Shown here one piece after another: positions 44,101 to 48,715 of a stretch of 64,000 nucleotides of DNA (position 1 is the stretch's first letter; the number at the start of each line of letters is the position of its first letter). The notes beneath the pieces were generated by a model, which saw only the letters and a program-made list of their open reading frames with translations, ran no database searches and was not told where the DNA came from. The translations under genes and the position numbers were made by a program. Origin of the DNA: Otis tarda (taxonomy: Eukaryota; Chordata; Aves; Otidiformes; Otididae); NCBI GenBank assembly GCA_026413225.1, contig CM048553.1, positions 46,850,001-46,914,000 of the forward strand, given 5' to 3'.

Positions 44101-46257
44101 GAATTAGACATTCTAGGAGCAGATGCTTAATATTTTGAGAGTAGCTATATTGCAAAACTTGATGCATTTTTTTCCACCTAGGAAAGACTCAATGCCTTAG
44201 GTCTGAACAAGAATTTTCTGTTTATTGCACCATTTAATGCCACTTTGACAAATAACACTTGAACACTTGATTCAGTTGATACCAAGTTTCCTTAGTATTT
44301 CATAAATATATAAATTAGAAATATGAAGTAAATGCTGGCTGATCACTGGCTGAGGACTGAAACTATACCAGAGAGTGAGGCTTGAGACTGGGGCCAGTAT
44401 TGCTCCAATTGCTGTGAGGCCTGTGCTGCGTTTAAATTGCCTAATGTTTAAGTGCTTGCAAATGTAGAATGGAGATGCTGTACAAATGCAGAGTATAGAT
44501 GGAAGCCAAACTACAAGCTTTGTTTTTTTAACCTGCCTTATCTTGTATTCTGCCTTATTTCTTGCTTCAAATTGCTTTGCTATTTGCACTTCCCTTGAAA
44601 CTTCCCTTGCTTGTTTCTCTTCCCTCAGGTGTCTCTTCTCCTTCCCTTCTAACTGGCAGCAGTCCCCTTCACCTGAGAAGTGGGCTTTAGATCTGCTCTG
44701 CCAGGCAGCTTGCTAACTTCTGTGTAGCTCTCTAAAGCAGGTAGATACCATCTTGCAAAATGCACACCGCACTTGCTGCATTCCAAGTAACAGATGCATG
44801 TCGTAGAACTGTAACAAATGTGTGGTCCCAAACTGCAAAACACACTGATAAATTTGCCTTCTTCAAGCACACAGCAGCAGAAAATGAACTGCAGTGGCTG
44901 ATACGTGCTGGTACTACAGATGAACTAAAGTTCTGAAGTCTGTTAGGAATCCTCCATAATGGAAGAGTTTTAAGGACAAGGCAACTAGTGGAATTTTTGC
45001 ACTAGGACCTGTAAAAGTGGGGCTGGCTCTTGGCAGATGCCACTGATGGGCTGGCAAAGAGAAATCCCCTTCTGAAGCCAGGCAGGTTTTTTTGGTGTTT
45101 TTTTTTTTTTTTTTCCCCAAAGGCACTGCTTGCTTTGCTTCCTTGCTTGCAATAACAGTGTAAGACTGCTTGCAAGGAGACAAACTATGCTCAGATGTTT
45201 TGGCTCCAGGCTGTAGTGTCAGAAGGGAGTGTGGGCAATGAAGGGATAGTAAATTTAGGAGAACTTTGAGGTTGACTTCAGAGAAGGAGAGTACAGGGCC
45301 CAGCAGAACTTACCATCTTGAAGATAAGCAGTGTACGCTGAAGGTCTAATACAATGTTGATCACTGTATTGATGCAGGAATATGTTGTGGGTTCACAGTT
45401 TTCTACAGTCATTAATCTGATCAGAGCTGCTGTTGAAACCTCATGCTGCAACATGAGTTTTTCTTGCATTAATTGAAAGTTTGTTAGGACTAAATTTTAA
45501 ACTCCAAGCTTTGAGGGAGAGGGGCTTTGTCTGCAGTGCAAAACTGACTTGCCTCTATAGTAACTGACATAGAGCTCCTTATCATTAATAAAGCTCTCTG
45601 CTACAGAGCTTGAATGCTGTTCATTTTCCTAACTGAAGGCACAAAGAGCTGCCTGGACAAGCACAAGTCAGTTCTGCTTGTTCATGGGGCAGCCCATTGA
45701 GTTTGCTTTAAATATGGGGCTGGGAGAACATTTGCAACATGGAAAGCATAAATGTGAAGCCCAGTAGAGGAATGCATGCCTGAACTGGCCTCACTTCTGT
45801 AGCAGGTGCTGTCCTTCACAAAGGAAGGCTGCCCCCTCCTTACTGCCACTTCCATGGTGGAAAGTGAGATGGATGATGCTAGTGGTTGGGGTTCTTTTGG
45901 AACTTATTTGGCATACCACAATGAAAAATGCTGAGCAAGTCTGAGAATGGTCTCCACAAACTACTCCACTTAGTGGATTAAGATGCCTTAATTCCTAGTA
46001 TTCCTAGATTCCAAAGAATCTAAACAAGAACTCTTAAATATTCTTGTTTAAGATGTCTGGTTGTCTTGGATGATGCATTTGAGTGTTACCAGAGGGAATA
46101 AAGCTGGTCAGTCTCTAGGATCAAAACTAATCACTAATATTCTGCTTTCTTTCTGAAAGGCCCTGGAGTTGCTGGATACCTTACTGCAGGGACAACTTCA
46201 TCTGTAATGCCCAACGTACCACCCCCGGTAGACAACGAAGTGGGAGATGTCAGCTAA
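2060..46257 (+). CDS. DNAJC13: DNAJC13 (RME-8), 55 coding exons; N-terminal exon lies outside the window
   Basis: Large J-domain co-chaperone of early endosomes. In known orthologues it recruits Hsc70, controls SNX1/WASH-dependent tubule sorting and restrains ESCRT-0. The exons listed separately join in frame with GT-AG introns and match remembered human DNAJC13 almost end to end, from residue 24 to the stop. Seen in order: N-terminal PH-like region; IWN motifs at about residues 780-782, 1207-1209 (read as IWS), 1648-1650 and 1934-1936; a GYF-like segment (WYFG at 981-984, GPY at 992-994); a J domain at about 1306-1370 with HPD at 1337-1339; and long armadillo-like helical stretches. Predicted length is 2245 residues with the microexon and 2240 without, against about 2243 in human. 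No stop or frameshift was found. The start codon and promoter are upstream of position 1. Confidence 0.97.
2641..2790 (+). CDS. DNAJC13: DNAJC13 coding exon (residues 49-98)
   Basis: Begins [17 protein letters not shown], in the N-terminal PH-like region. In frame at both ends; donor GTAAGT. Confidence 0.96.
3155..3196 (+). CDS. DNAJC13: DNAJC13 coding exon (residues 99-112)
   Basis: Short 42-nt exon reading [14 protein letters not shown]. Acceptor ACAG, donor GTAAGT; frame is kept. Confidence 0.93.
4269..4469 (+). CDS. DNAJC13: DNAJC13 coding exon (residues 113-179)
   Basis: Begins [20 protein letters not shown] and ends [11 protein letters not shown]. Acceptor CTGCAG, donor GTGAGT. Confidence 0.96.
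5541..5747 (+). CDS. DNAJC13: DNAJC13 coding exon (residues 180-248)
   Basis: Begins [20 protein letters not shown] and includes [13 protein letters not shown]. Acceptor TTGCAG, donor GTAAGG. Confidence 0.96.
5832..5927 (+). CDS. DNAJC13: DNAJC13 coding exon (residues 249-280)
   Basis: Begins [20 protein letters not shown]. The preceding intron is only 84 nt and has a long T tract before the acceptor. Confidence 0.95.
6080..6171 (+). CDS. DNAJC13: DNAJC13 coding exon (residues 281-311)
   Basis: Begins [20 protein letters not shown] and ends inside an Arg codon (AG|A). Acceptor TTTTAG, donor GTAACT. Confidence 0.95.
6971..7137 (+). CDS. DNAJC13: DNAJC13 coding exon (residues 311-367)
   Basis: Reads [20 protein letters not shown] and later [16 protein letters not shown]. 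It ends one base into an Asn codon; donor GTAAGC. Confidence 0.96.
7237..7316 (+). CDS. DNAJC13: DNAJC13 coding exon (residues 367-393)
   Basis: Reads [20 protein letters not shown] and ends HAVTQD. Acceptor TTCCAG, donor GTGAGA. Confidence 0.96.
7396..7565 (+). CDS. DNAJC13: DNAJC13 coding exon (residues 394-450)
   Basis: Begins [20 protein letters not shown]. The preceding intron is only 79 nt. Ends inside a Lys codon. Confidence 0.96.
7824..7853. repeat. 12-bp inverted repeat, 6-nt loop
   Basis: TTAATGTTTTTC at 7824-7835 pairs exactly with 7842-7853. In the DNAJC13 intron 7566-8434. AT-rich, so chance is plausible. Confidence 0.7.
8435..8534 (+). CDS. DNAJC13: DNAJC13 coding exon (residues 450-483)
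   Basis: Reads [20 protein letters not shown] and ends DMLCALMC. Donor GTAAGT. Confidence 0.96.
8783..8890 (+). CDS. DNAJC13: DNAJC13 coding exon (residues 484-519)
   Basis: Reads [20 protein letters not shown] and ends LLEKFNSHV. Acceptor is a T run followed by ATAG; donor GTAAGT. Confidence 0.96.
9456..9611 (+). CDS. DNAJC13: DNAJC13 coding exon (residues 520-571)
   Basis: Reads [20 protein letters not shown] and ends [11 protein letters not shown]. Acceptor TTTCAG, donor GTAAGT. Confidence 0.96.
10379..10435 (+). CDS. DNAJC13: DNAJC13 coding exon (residues 572-590)
   Basis: A 57-nt exon reading [19 protein letters not shown]. Acceptor TTTTAG, donor GTGAGA. Confidence 0.95.
11697..11818 (+). 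CDS. DNAJC13: DNAJC13 coding exon (residues 591-631)
   Basis: Reads [20 protein letters not shown] and ends STDQRMLTN plus part of Arg. The acceptor CCAAAG is less pyrimidine-rich than most in the gene. Confidence 0.94.
13017..13092 (+). CDS. DNAJC13: DNAJC13 coding exon (residues 631-656)
   Basis: Reads [20 protein letters not shown] and ends LKRIL. Acceptor TTTCAG, donor GTGAGT. Confidence 0.95.
14095..14190 (+). CDS. DNAJC13: DNAJC13 coding exon (residues 657-688)
   Basis: Reads [20 protein letters not shown] and ends RDNLKIAT. Acceptor TTTTAG, donor GTAAGT. Confidence 0.95.
14343..14486 (+). CDS. DNAJC13: DNAJC13 coding exon (residues 689-736)
   Basis: Reads [20 protein letters not shown] and ends [13 protein letters not shown]. 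The next constitutive exon resumes NIIQKP, so the junction can be made with or without the microexon. Confidence 0.96.
15488..15502 (+). CDS. DNAJC13: DNAJC13 15-nt in-frame microexon (DRNNM)
   Basis: Five codons, DRNNM, lie between a pyrimidine-rich tract ending AATCAG and a strong GTGAGT donor. The length is a multiple of three and the phase is 0 at both ends, so inclusion or skipping keeps frame between QKE and NIIQKP. I recall a human isoform five residues longer than the 2243-residue form, which would fit, but cannot check it here. A TGC lies 38 nt upstream of the exon; UGC near the acceptor is a known feature of SRRM4-dependent neural microexons. Confidence 0.75.
16007..16089 (+). CDS. 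DNAJC13: DNAJC13 coding exon (residues 742-769)
   Basis: Reads [20 protein letters not shown] and ends NWDLFYY plus part of Arg. It carries a basic KRRQR patch. Acceptor TTGCAG. Confidence 0.96.
17308..17461 (+). CDS. DNAJC13: DNAJC13 coding exon (residues 769-820), first IWN motif
   Basis: Reads [20 protein letters not shown], with the first IWN motif at about 780-782, and ends [11 protein letters not shown]. Acceptor TTGTAG, donor GTAAAT. Confidence 0.96.
17462..19645 (+). other. DNAJC13 intron, 2.2 kb
   Basis: No exon, RNA gene or repeat recognised. Short open frames near 18.5 kb on both strands have no family resemblance. Confidence 0.75.
19646..19749 (+). CDS. DNAJC13: DNAJC13 coding exon (residues 821-855)
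   Basis: Reads [20 protein letters not shown] followed by an acidic EEDETEESG run. Acceptor TTACAG, donor GTGAGA. Confidence 0.95.
19827..19986 (+). CDS. DNAJC13: DNAJC13 coding exon (residues 855-908)
   Basis: Reads [20 protein letters not shown] and ends KYIVGMLER. The preceding intron is only 77 nt, the shortest seen in this gene. Confidence 0.96.
20971..21033 (+). CDS. DNAJC13: DNAJC13 coding exon (residues 909-929)
   Basis: A 63-nt exon reading [20 protein letters not shown] and a final Lys. Acceptor CAATAG, donor GTAAGG. Confidence 0.95.
21366..21467 (+). CDS. DNAJC13: DNAJC13 coding exon (residues 930-963)
   Basis: Reads [20 protein letters not shown] and ends RATVPLQ, an armadillo-like helix pair. 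Donor GTACGT. Confidence 0.95.
21626..21730 (+). CDS. DNAJC13: DNAJC13 coding exon (residues 964-998), GYF-like segment
   Basis: Reads [18 protein letters not shown], then [17 protein letters not shown]. The WYFG...GPY spacing is that of a GYF_2-type module, continued in the next exon. Donor GTACCT. Confidence 0.95.
22119..22321 (+). CDS. DNAJC13: DNAJC13 coding exon (residues 999-1066)
   Basis: Reads [20 protein letters not shown] and [20 protein letters not shown], completing the GYF-like module. Ends MCGYFPS plus part of Arg. Confidence 0.96.
22788..22872 (+). CDS. DNAJC13: DNAJC13 coding exon (residues 1066-1094)
   Basis: Reads [20 protein letters not shown] and ends TCLPHITQ. Acceptor is a long T run followed by AG; donor GTAAGC. 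Confidence 0.96.
23035..23171 (+). mobile_element. Old CR1 LINE 3' end
   Basis: About 135 nt resembling the CR1 tail: CATCCTTGAAGGTACT, later CTCCAGAGGTCCTTTCCAAC, ending CATTCTATGGTTC. It is much more diverged than the other copies, so probably an older insertion. Lies in the DNAJC13 intron 22873-23324. Confidence 0.75.
23325..23479 (+). CDS. DNAJC13: DNAJC13 coding exon (residues 1095-1146)
   Basis: Reads [20 protein letters not shown] and ends [12 protein letters not shown] plus part of Arg. Acceptor TTTCAG. Confidence 0.96.
24409..24454 (+). CDS. DNAJC13: DNAJC13 coding exon (residues 1146-1161)
   Basis: A 46-nt exon reading [15 protein letters not shown]. Acceptor TTCTAG, donor GTGAGT. 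Confidence 0.94.
24674..24828 (+). CDS. DNAJC13: DNAJC13 coding exon (residues 1162-1213), second IWN-type motif
   Basis: Reads [20 protein letters not shown] and ends [12 protein letters not shown]. The second repeat motif is IWS rather than IWN, as I recall it also is in human. Confidence 0.96.
25456..25657 (+). CDS. DNAJC13: DNAJC13 coding exon (residues 1213-1280)
   Basis: Reads [20 protein letters not shown] and ends [11 protein letters not shown]. Acceptor TTTTAG, donor GTAAGT. Confidence 0.96.
26417..26532 (+). CDS. DNAJC13: DNAJC13 coding exon (residues 1281-1319), start of J domain
   Basis: Reads [20 protein letters not shown] and [20 protein letters not shown] is helix I of the J domain. 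Ends inside a Gln codon, where human has Pro. Confidence 0.96.
26770..26780. repeat. G homopolymer (11 nt)
   Basis: Eleven G on the + strand in the DNAJC13 intron 26533-27384. Prone to length variation and sequencing error. Confidence 0.85.
27385..27463 (+). CDS. DNAJC13: DNAJC13 coding exon (residues 1319-1345), J-domain HPD
   Basis: Reads [20 protein letters not shown] and KNPEGR. The Hsc70-stimulating HPD tripeptide is intact at residues 1337-1339. Confidence 0.97.
28029..28164 (+). CDS. DNAJC13: DNAJC13 coding exon (residues 1346-1391), end of J domain
   Basis: Reads [20 protein letters not shown] and ends [10 protein letters not shown]. It contributes J-domain helices III and IV. Donor GTAAGC. 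Confidence 0.96.
28165..29327 (+). other. DNAJC13 intron, 1.2 kb
   Basis: No feature recognised. AT-rich with unique-looking sequence. Confidence 0.75.
29328..29512 (+). CDS. DNAJC13: DNAJC13 coding exon (residues 1391-1452)
   Basis: Reads [20 protein letters not shown] and ends [12 protein letters not shown]. Acceptor TTTCAG, donor GTAAAT. Confidence 0.96.
30046..30120 (+). CDS. DNAJC13: DNAJC13 coding exon (residues 1453-1477)
   Basis: Reads [20 protein letters not shown] and ends DMSVQ. Acceptor CACAG, donor GTAAGT. Confidence 0.95.
30178..30275. repeat. (TG)n(TA)n microsatellite and AT-rich tail
   Basis: A TG run passes into TA and then into degenerate AT sequence. It fills half of the 206-nt DNAJC13 intron 30121-30326. 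Confidence 0.9.
30327..30446 (+). CDS. DNAJC13: DNAJC13 coding exon (residues 1478-1517)
   Basis: Reads [20 protein letters not shown] and ends [10 protein letters not shown]. Acceptor TTGTAG, donor GTAAGA. Confidence 0.96.
31322..31501 (+). CDS. DNAJC13: DNAJC13 coding exon (residues 1518-1577)
   Basis: Reads [20 protein letters not shown] and ends EDSNHQ. Acceptor CCTCAG, donor GTAATG. Confidence 0.96.
32388..32555 (+). CDS. DNAJC13: DNAJC13 coding exon (residues 1578-1633)
   Basis: Reads [20 protein letters not shown] and ends [11 protein letters not shown]. Donor GTAAGC. Confidence 0.96.
33157..33270 (+). CDS. DNAJC13: DNAJC13 coding exon (residues 1634-1671), third IWN motif
   Basis: Reads [20 protein letters not shown], with IWN at about 1648-1650, and ends QQESMIKR. 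Acceptor TCTTAG, donor GTAAGA. Confidence 0.96.
33601..33717 (+). CDS. DNAJC13: DNAJC13 coding exon (residues 1672-1710)
   Basis: Reads [20 protein letters not shown] and ends [12 protein letters not shown]. The acceptor CTTAAAG has a short, purine-broken pyrimidine tract. Confidence 0.95.
34277..34454 (+). CDS. DNAJC13: DNAJC13 coding exon (residues 1711-1770)
   Basis: Reads [20 protein letters not shown] and ends [10 protein letters not shown] plus part of Gly. The acceptor TTTAAAG is weak by eye; human begins VPKAFA at the same place. Confidence 0.94.
34607..34625. repeat. Poly(T) run
   Basis: About 19 T in a row in the DNAJC13 intron 34455-35571. No SINE was recognised beside it. Confidence 0.85.
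34854..34874. repeat. (AAAT)n microsatellite
   Basis: Four AAAT-type units in the same DNAJC13 intron as the poly(T) run. Confidence 0.85.
35572..35663 (+). CDS. DNAJC13: DNAJC13 coding exon (residues 1770-1800)
   Basis: Reads [20 protein letters not shown] and ends QVQQLALE. Acceptor TTGCAG; donor GTAAAA runs into an A/C-rich stretch. Confidence 0.95.
36019..36118 (+). CDS. DNAJC13: DNAJC13 coding exon (residues 1801-1834)
   Basis: Reads [20 protein letters not shown] and ends [10 protein letters not shown]. Acceptor TTACAG, donor GTATGT. Confidence 0.95.
36592..36666 (+). CDS. DNAJC13: DNAJC13 coding exon (residues 1834-1859)
   Basis: Reads [20 protein letters not shown] and ends AMAK. 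Acceptor GATAG, donor GTATGG. Confidence 0.95.
36828..36940 (+). CDS. DNAJC13: DNAJC13 coding exon (residues 1859-1896)
   Basis: Reads [20 protein letters not shown] and ends [11 protein letters not shown]. Frame counting fixes the first base at 36828. Confidence 0.96.
37353..37522 (+). CDS. DNAJC13: DNAJC13 coding exon (residues 1897-1953), fourth IWN motif
   Basis: Reads [20 protein letters not shown] and later [16 protein letters not shown], with IWN at about 1934-1936. Ends inside a Glu codon; donor GTATGT. Confidence 0.96.
37722..37761. repeat. Short tandem duplication, 23-bp period
   Basis: CAATCCAGATACTTGCT occurs at 37722-37738 and again at 37745-37761. It looks like a recent slippage event in the DNAJC13 intron 37523-37904. 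Confidence 0.85.
37905..37947 (+). CDS. DNAJC13: DNAJC13 coding exon (residues 1953-1967)
   Basis: A 43-nt exon reading [14 protein letters not shown]. Acceptor TTAAAG, donor GTAAAA. This segment differs more from remembered human (HFKNQQDNPEANWK) than its neighbours do. Confidence 0.92.
37948..40081 (+). other. DNAJC13 introns around the 38875-39048 exon
   Basis: Introns 37948-38874 and 39049-40081 show nothing beyond a small imperfect tandem (GAGAAGCGTTAC / GAGAAGTGTTAC) near 40009-40033. Confidence 0.75.
38875..39048 (+). CDS. DNAJC13: DNAJC13 coding exon (residues 1968-2025)
   Basis: Reads [20 protein letters not shown] and ends [10 protein letters not shown]. Acceptor AATAG, donor GTAAGA. 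Confidence 0.96.
40082..40261 (+). CDS. DNAJC13: DNAJC13 coding exon (residues 2026-2085)
   Basis: Reads [20 protein letters not shown] and ends [11 protein letters not shown]. Acceptor CTGCAG, donor GTACTG. Confidence 0.96.
40359..41065 (-). mobile_element. CR1 LINE fragment with reverse-transcriptase C-terminus
   Basis: The minus strand carries the C-terminal part of CR1 ORF2: [20 protein letters not shown], then [14 protein letters not shown] and [14 protein letters not shown], typical of the RT thumb/C-terminal region. The frame stays open for about 230 codons, but the last third leaves the family frame, so there is at least one frameshift. The + end (AGAATCATAGAATCAC) is the reverse of the CR1 terminal repeat. 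It is 5'-truncated and fills most of the 0.94-kb intron 40262-41204. Confidence 0.92.
41205..41345 (+). CDS. DNAJC13: DNAJC13 coding exon (residues 2086-2132)
   Basis: Reads [20 protein letters not shown] and ends [10 protein letters not shown]. Acceptor CTGTAG, donor GTAAGT. Confidence 0.96.
41775..41918 (+). CDS. DNAJC13: DNAJC13 coding exon (residues 2133-2180)
   Basis: Reads [20 protein letters not shown] and ends [11 protein letters not shown]. Acceptor TTGCAG, donor GTGAGT. Confidence 0.96.
42754..42853 (+). CDS. DNAJC13: DNAJC13 coding exon (residues 2181-2214)
   Basis: Reads [20 protein letters not shown] and ends [10 protein letters not shown]. Acceptor CTGTAG, donor GTTAGC. Confidence 0.95.
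42854..46159 (+). other. Last DNAJC13 intron, 3.3 kb
   Basis: The longest complete DNAJC13 intron in the window. It has a GC-rich patch at about 43360-43560 and a T-rich tract at 45087-45114. No coding exon with homology was recognised, although several short open frames occur by chance. Confidence 0.75.
45087..45114. repeat. T-rich homopolymer tract
   Basis: Two T runs split by GG/TG bases in the last DNAJC13 intron. Confidence 0.85.
46160..46257 (+). CDS. DNAJC13: DNAJC13 terminal coding exon and stop (residues 2214-2245)
   Basis: Reads [20 protein letters not shown], then [11 protein letters not shown] and TAA. Human, as remembered, ends AGDLGYQT, so this form is three residues shorter with a different tail. 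The acceptor GAAAG follows a pyrimidine-rich stretch. Confidence 0.93.
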
Positions 46258-47015
46258 GGACTGGAAATTCTTGTGAAAGAGACAGAAAGGCAGGCTGGCC
46301 AGTGATGAGGAACAGCACTTTCCTCCAACACATTGAAGTGAACTTACTGCCTTTCCAAGTGTTTAATAACAGTGTTACTCCTTTTTCTATGACTGGTGGG
46401 TTTTTTTTTGGTTTTTTTTTTCCTAGGAAAAAGTCCGTGATTCTAACTGTCACACTGTAACACAAGAATGCACTCTGTGGATCAGCTGAAATAGGTACAC
46501 AAGAATTTTTTTCTTGTTGTACATAAGCACATTTTGTTCCTTTATATTTGTTTACAAGACTGTGAATCAAACTTTCCTAGTTTTTATATTTTATGAATTA
46601 GCATGACTGGAGTTGAGCTACAGTCTAGAGGAATTGGGCTAAAATCACTTTGACCTCACTGACCCCCCCCCCAAAAGGGCATCCCTTCTTTCCAATCTGA
46701 TGTGATCACTCCCATTGAACATGACTTGCAAAGGGTTTGTCCCTGCACCAGTTCACTGATGTCCTTAATCATTAACATTGTCTTCTTCCTGAGATCAAAC
46801 AGCATTAGACATCTGTATGTATAACTGGCTTGACCAAATTGACAAAGCTTCAGCAAAAAAAAACTTAAAGTTGACATGTTATGTAAGAAATTAGTGTAAT
46901 TGTGAAATGTTCTATACATTATCCAGTATATAAAAACTTTCTATATTGAGTGTACATTATACAGATCATTCATATGTACATAAAATTTTAAAATAAAGGG
47001 AATTAAGAGCCTTGT
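46258..47015 (+). other. DNAJC13: DNAJC13 3' UTR
   Basis: AT-rich sequence after the stop, without a reading frame. The best poly(A) signal is AATAAA at 46992-46997, followed by a GT-rich stretch, so cleavage is placed near 47015. The end point is approximate. Confidence 0.75.
46992..46997 (+). terminator. Poly(A) signal of DNAJC13
   Basis: Canonical AATAAA about 735 nt after the stop, the first clear one in the 3' UTR. Confidence 0.75.
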
Positions 47016-48354
47016 TAATGAGATACAGGTGCTGTTCTTATGTAGCTATTCTTGGACAGTGTGGGAAATGAGGGTGGTCAGAGACTTTGAGTGGGGCTAA
47101 ACAGAGTTCCTGGATGTTCTTGCTTGGAAAAACACATTGTGCAGGTTTTGAAAGCCTGGAGCAAAATTCCTAAACCACAGGTAGTGGTACCAGTGCAGGT
47201 TATTTTGTATTTGAAATGCAGTTGCTGACATTCTCAGCTTCATAGGAACCATTCTTGGCAGGAAGCAAGAGGAAACTAAGACAGATGGGAATAGAAACAG
47301 TTATTGCTTTCTCAAAATAGATTACAATCTTTCTAGGTATAATGAATTAATACAAGGTGAGAAACCTATTTACGGAAGGCTTCCAGTTCTAGGTACTCTC
47401 CCACCCTGACATCAGCAGCTTTTGCTGGAACACACCTCAGGTGAACACTCAGTTGTAGGCTCATCCCAAATGTTGTCTTTCTGAACTCCAACACTCTGCT
47501 AGTGTGGTTTGTTTGTTCATGCAAAAAGTAAACACTTGGATCCTTAAGTTAATTGTTGAACAACCCTGTATAAGTTGAAAAGCAATCATCATACCTTTCT
47601 AGGAAGTAGAACTACTGACAGCACAGTGTACTGTGATCTGCCTGGTTCTGTTTGTGTATGGACAAGTTCTCTTGTAAGTAACTAACACTGAAGGGGATTG
47701 TTAAAGAAACAGAGCTGAAGAACTCTGAGAACTCCAGAGCAAGAAGCTGTTTTAGCAGCAGAGGAGGCCATGAACTGCCCTGTGCCAGTCAATACTGGTT
47801 CCAGCCAAAACTTCAGCTCCTCACAGAGGAAGGTGCCACCTATGCTTGGACATACTTAAGAAAAGAGTGGGACCAGCTGGGGCCAGGAGAGAGGAGGAAG
47901 CTTGTGAGAATGCACAAAAGGAGAGATGCAAGGGAAGACAAAAGGGGCATCTCTAAGGAAGATGGTGAGGAGATGTGTCTGGAGAAACAATGCAGAGTAG
48001 TAAGGGGCAAAGAGCAGCAGACAAACTGCTACACACTGACCCCCCCCAGGCTCCTGTGCTGCCCCTGGCTCCCCCCAGTAGAGGGGATGTGGGAGAAGGA
48101 CTGGGTGTAGCATTAGTGAAAAGGAGGGCAGCGGAGAGCAGGAACTGGGAAGGAAGAGAGGGTTGGACTGAGGCTGAGCTTTGGAAAAGGAAAAGAAAGG
48201 CATTACCCTGAGTGTTTAATTGTAATTTAATCAAGAATTAAAAGTTTATCCTAGTTTGCAATAAACTACATTGGCTGAAACTGCTGAGTTGAGACTGCTT
48301 TACCTGCAATACAAGGATAAAGAGGGCTTTGGCTCAGTAAATAAAGCACAACAC
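47016..48354. other. Intergenic region between converging DNAJC13 and ACAD11
   Basis: About 1.3 kb between the two poly(A) sites. It contains a purine-rich + strand stretch at about 47862-48200 (a mostly G/A run with few C). No gene recognised. Confidence 0.7.
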
Positions 48355-48600
48355 TTAGGCCTGTTAGAAAATAGATTTTATTTAGTGTTATAAAGAACCC
48401 AGAGAAATTCTGGTATTTACATGGCATTCTGCAATTTTTTTTAAAAGCAAGCCTCTGATTATTAAATGTAATTATTACAAGAGTGAGAAAATAAGCTAGA
48501 AACAAGTTTTCATACTCATCTAATTTTACCTTAAATGCTATTGCACTGAACAAAATCCTTCCTAAATCTTCCATCCATTTGAGATGGCTTTATGCTGACA
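48355..48600 (-). other. ACAD11: ACAD11 3' UTR (minus strand)
   Basis: AT-rich sequence after the ACAD11 stop. A reverse-strand AATAAA (TTTATT at 48377-48382) about 220 nt beyond the stop is the likely poly(A) signal. The end point is approximate. Confidence 0.6.
48377..48382 (-). terminator. Poly(A) signal of ACAD11
   Basis: AATAAA on the minus strand, the first good signal past the ACAD11 stop. Confidence 0.6.
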
Positions 48601-48715
48601 TCAGATTTTTGCAGTTAGTTTCTTTGACTGATCAAGCAGTTCCCACCTTGCAATTGTTGAGAGATGAACTTCATCAGGCCCGTCTGCCAGGCGCAGGGTC
48701 CGTATATAAGCAAAC
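48601..48715 (-). CDS. ACAD11: ACAD11 terminal coding exon and stop
   Basis: The reverse strand reads [20 protein letters not shown] and ends QSKKLTAKI followed by TGA (codon at 48601-48603). The DGPDEVH loop corresponds to the catalytic-loop region of acyl-CoA dehydrogenases. Confidence 0.95.

Noticed and set aside
47856-48203. 115-codon minus-strand open frame
   Set aside because: Low-complexity Pro/Leu/Ser/Phe product of the purine-rich tract; no family resemblance.
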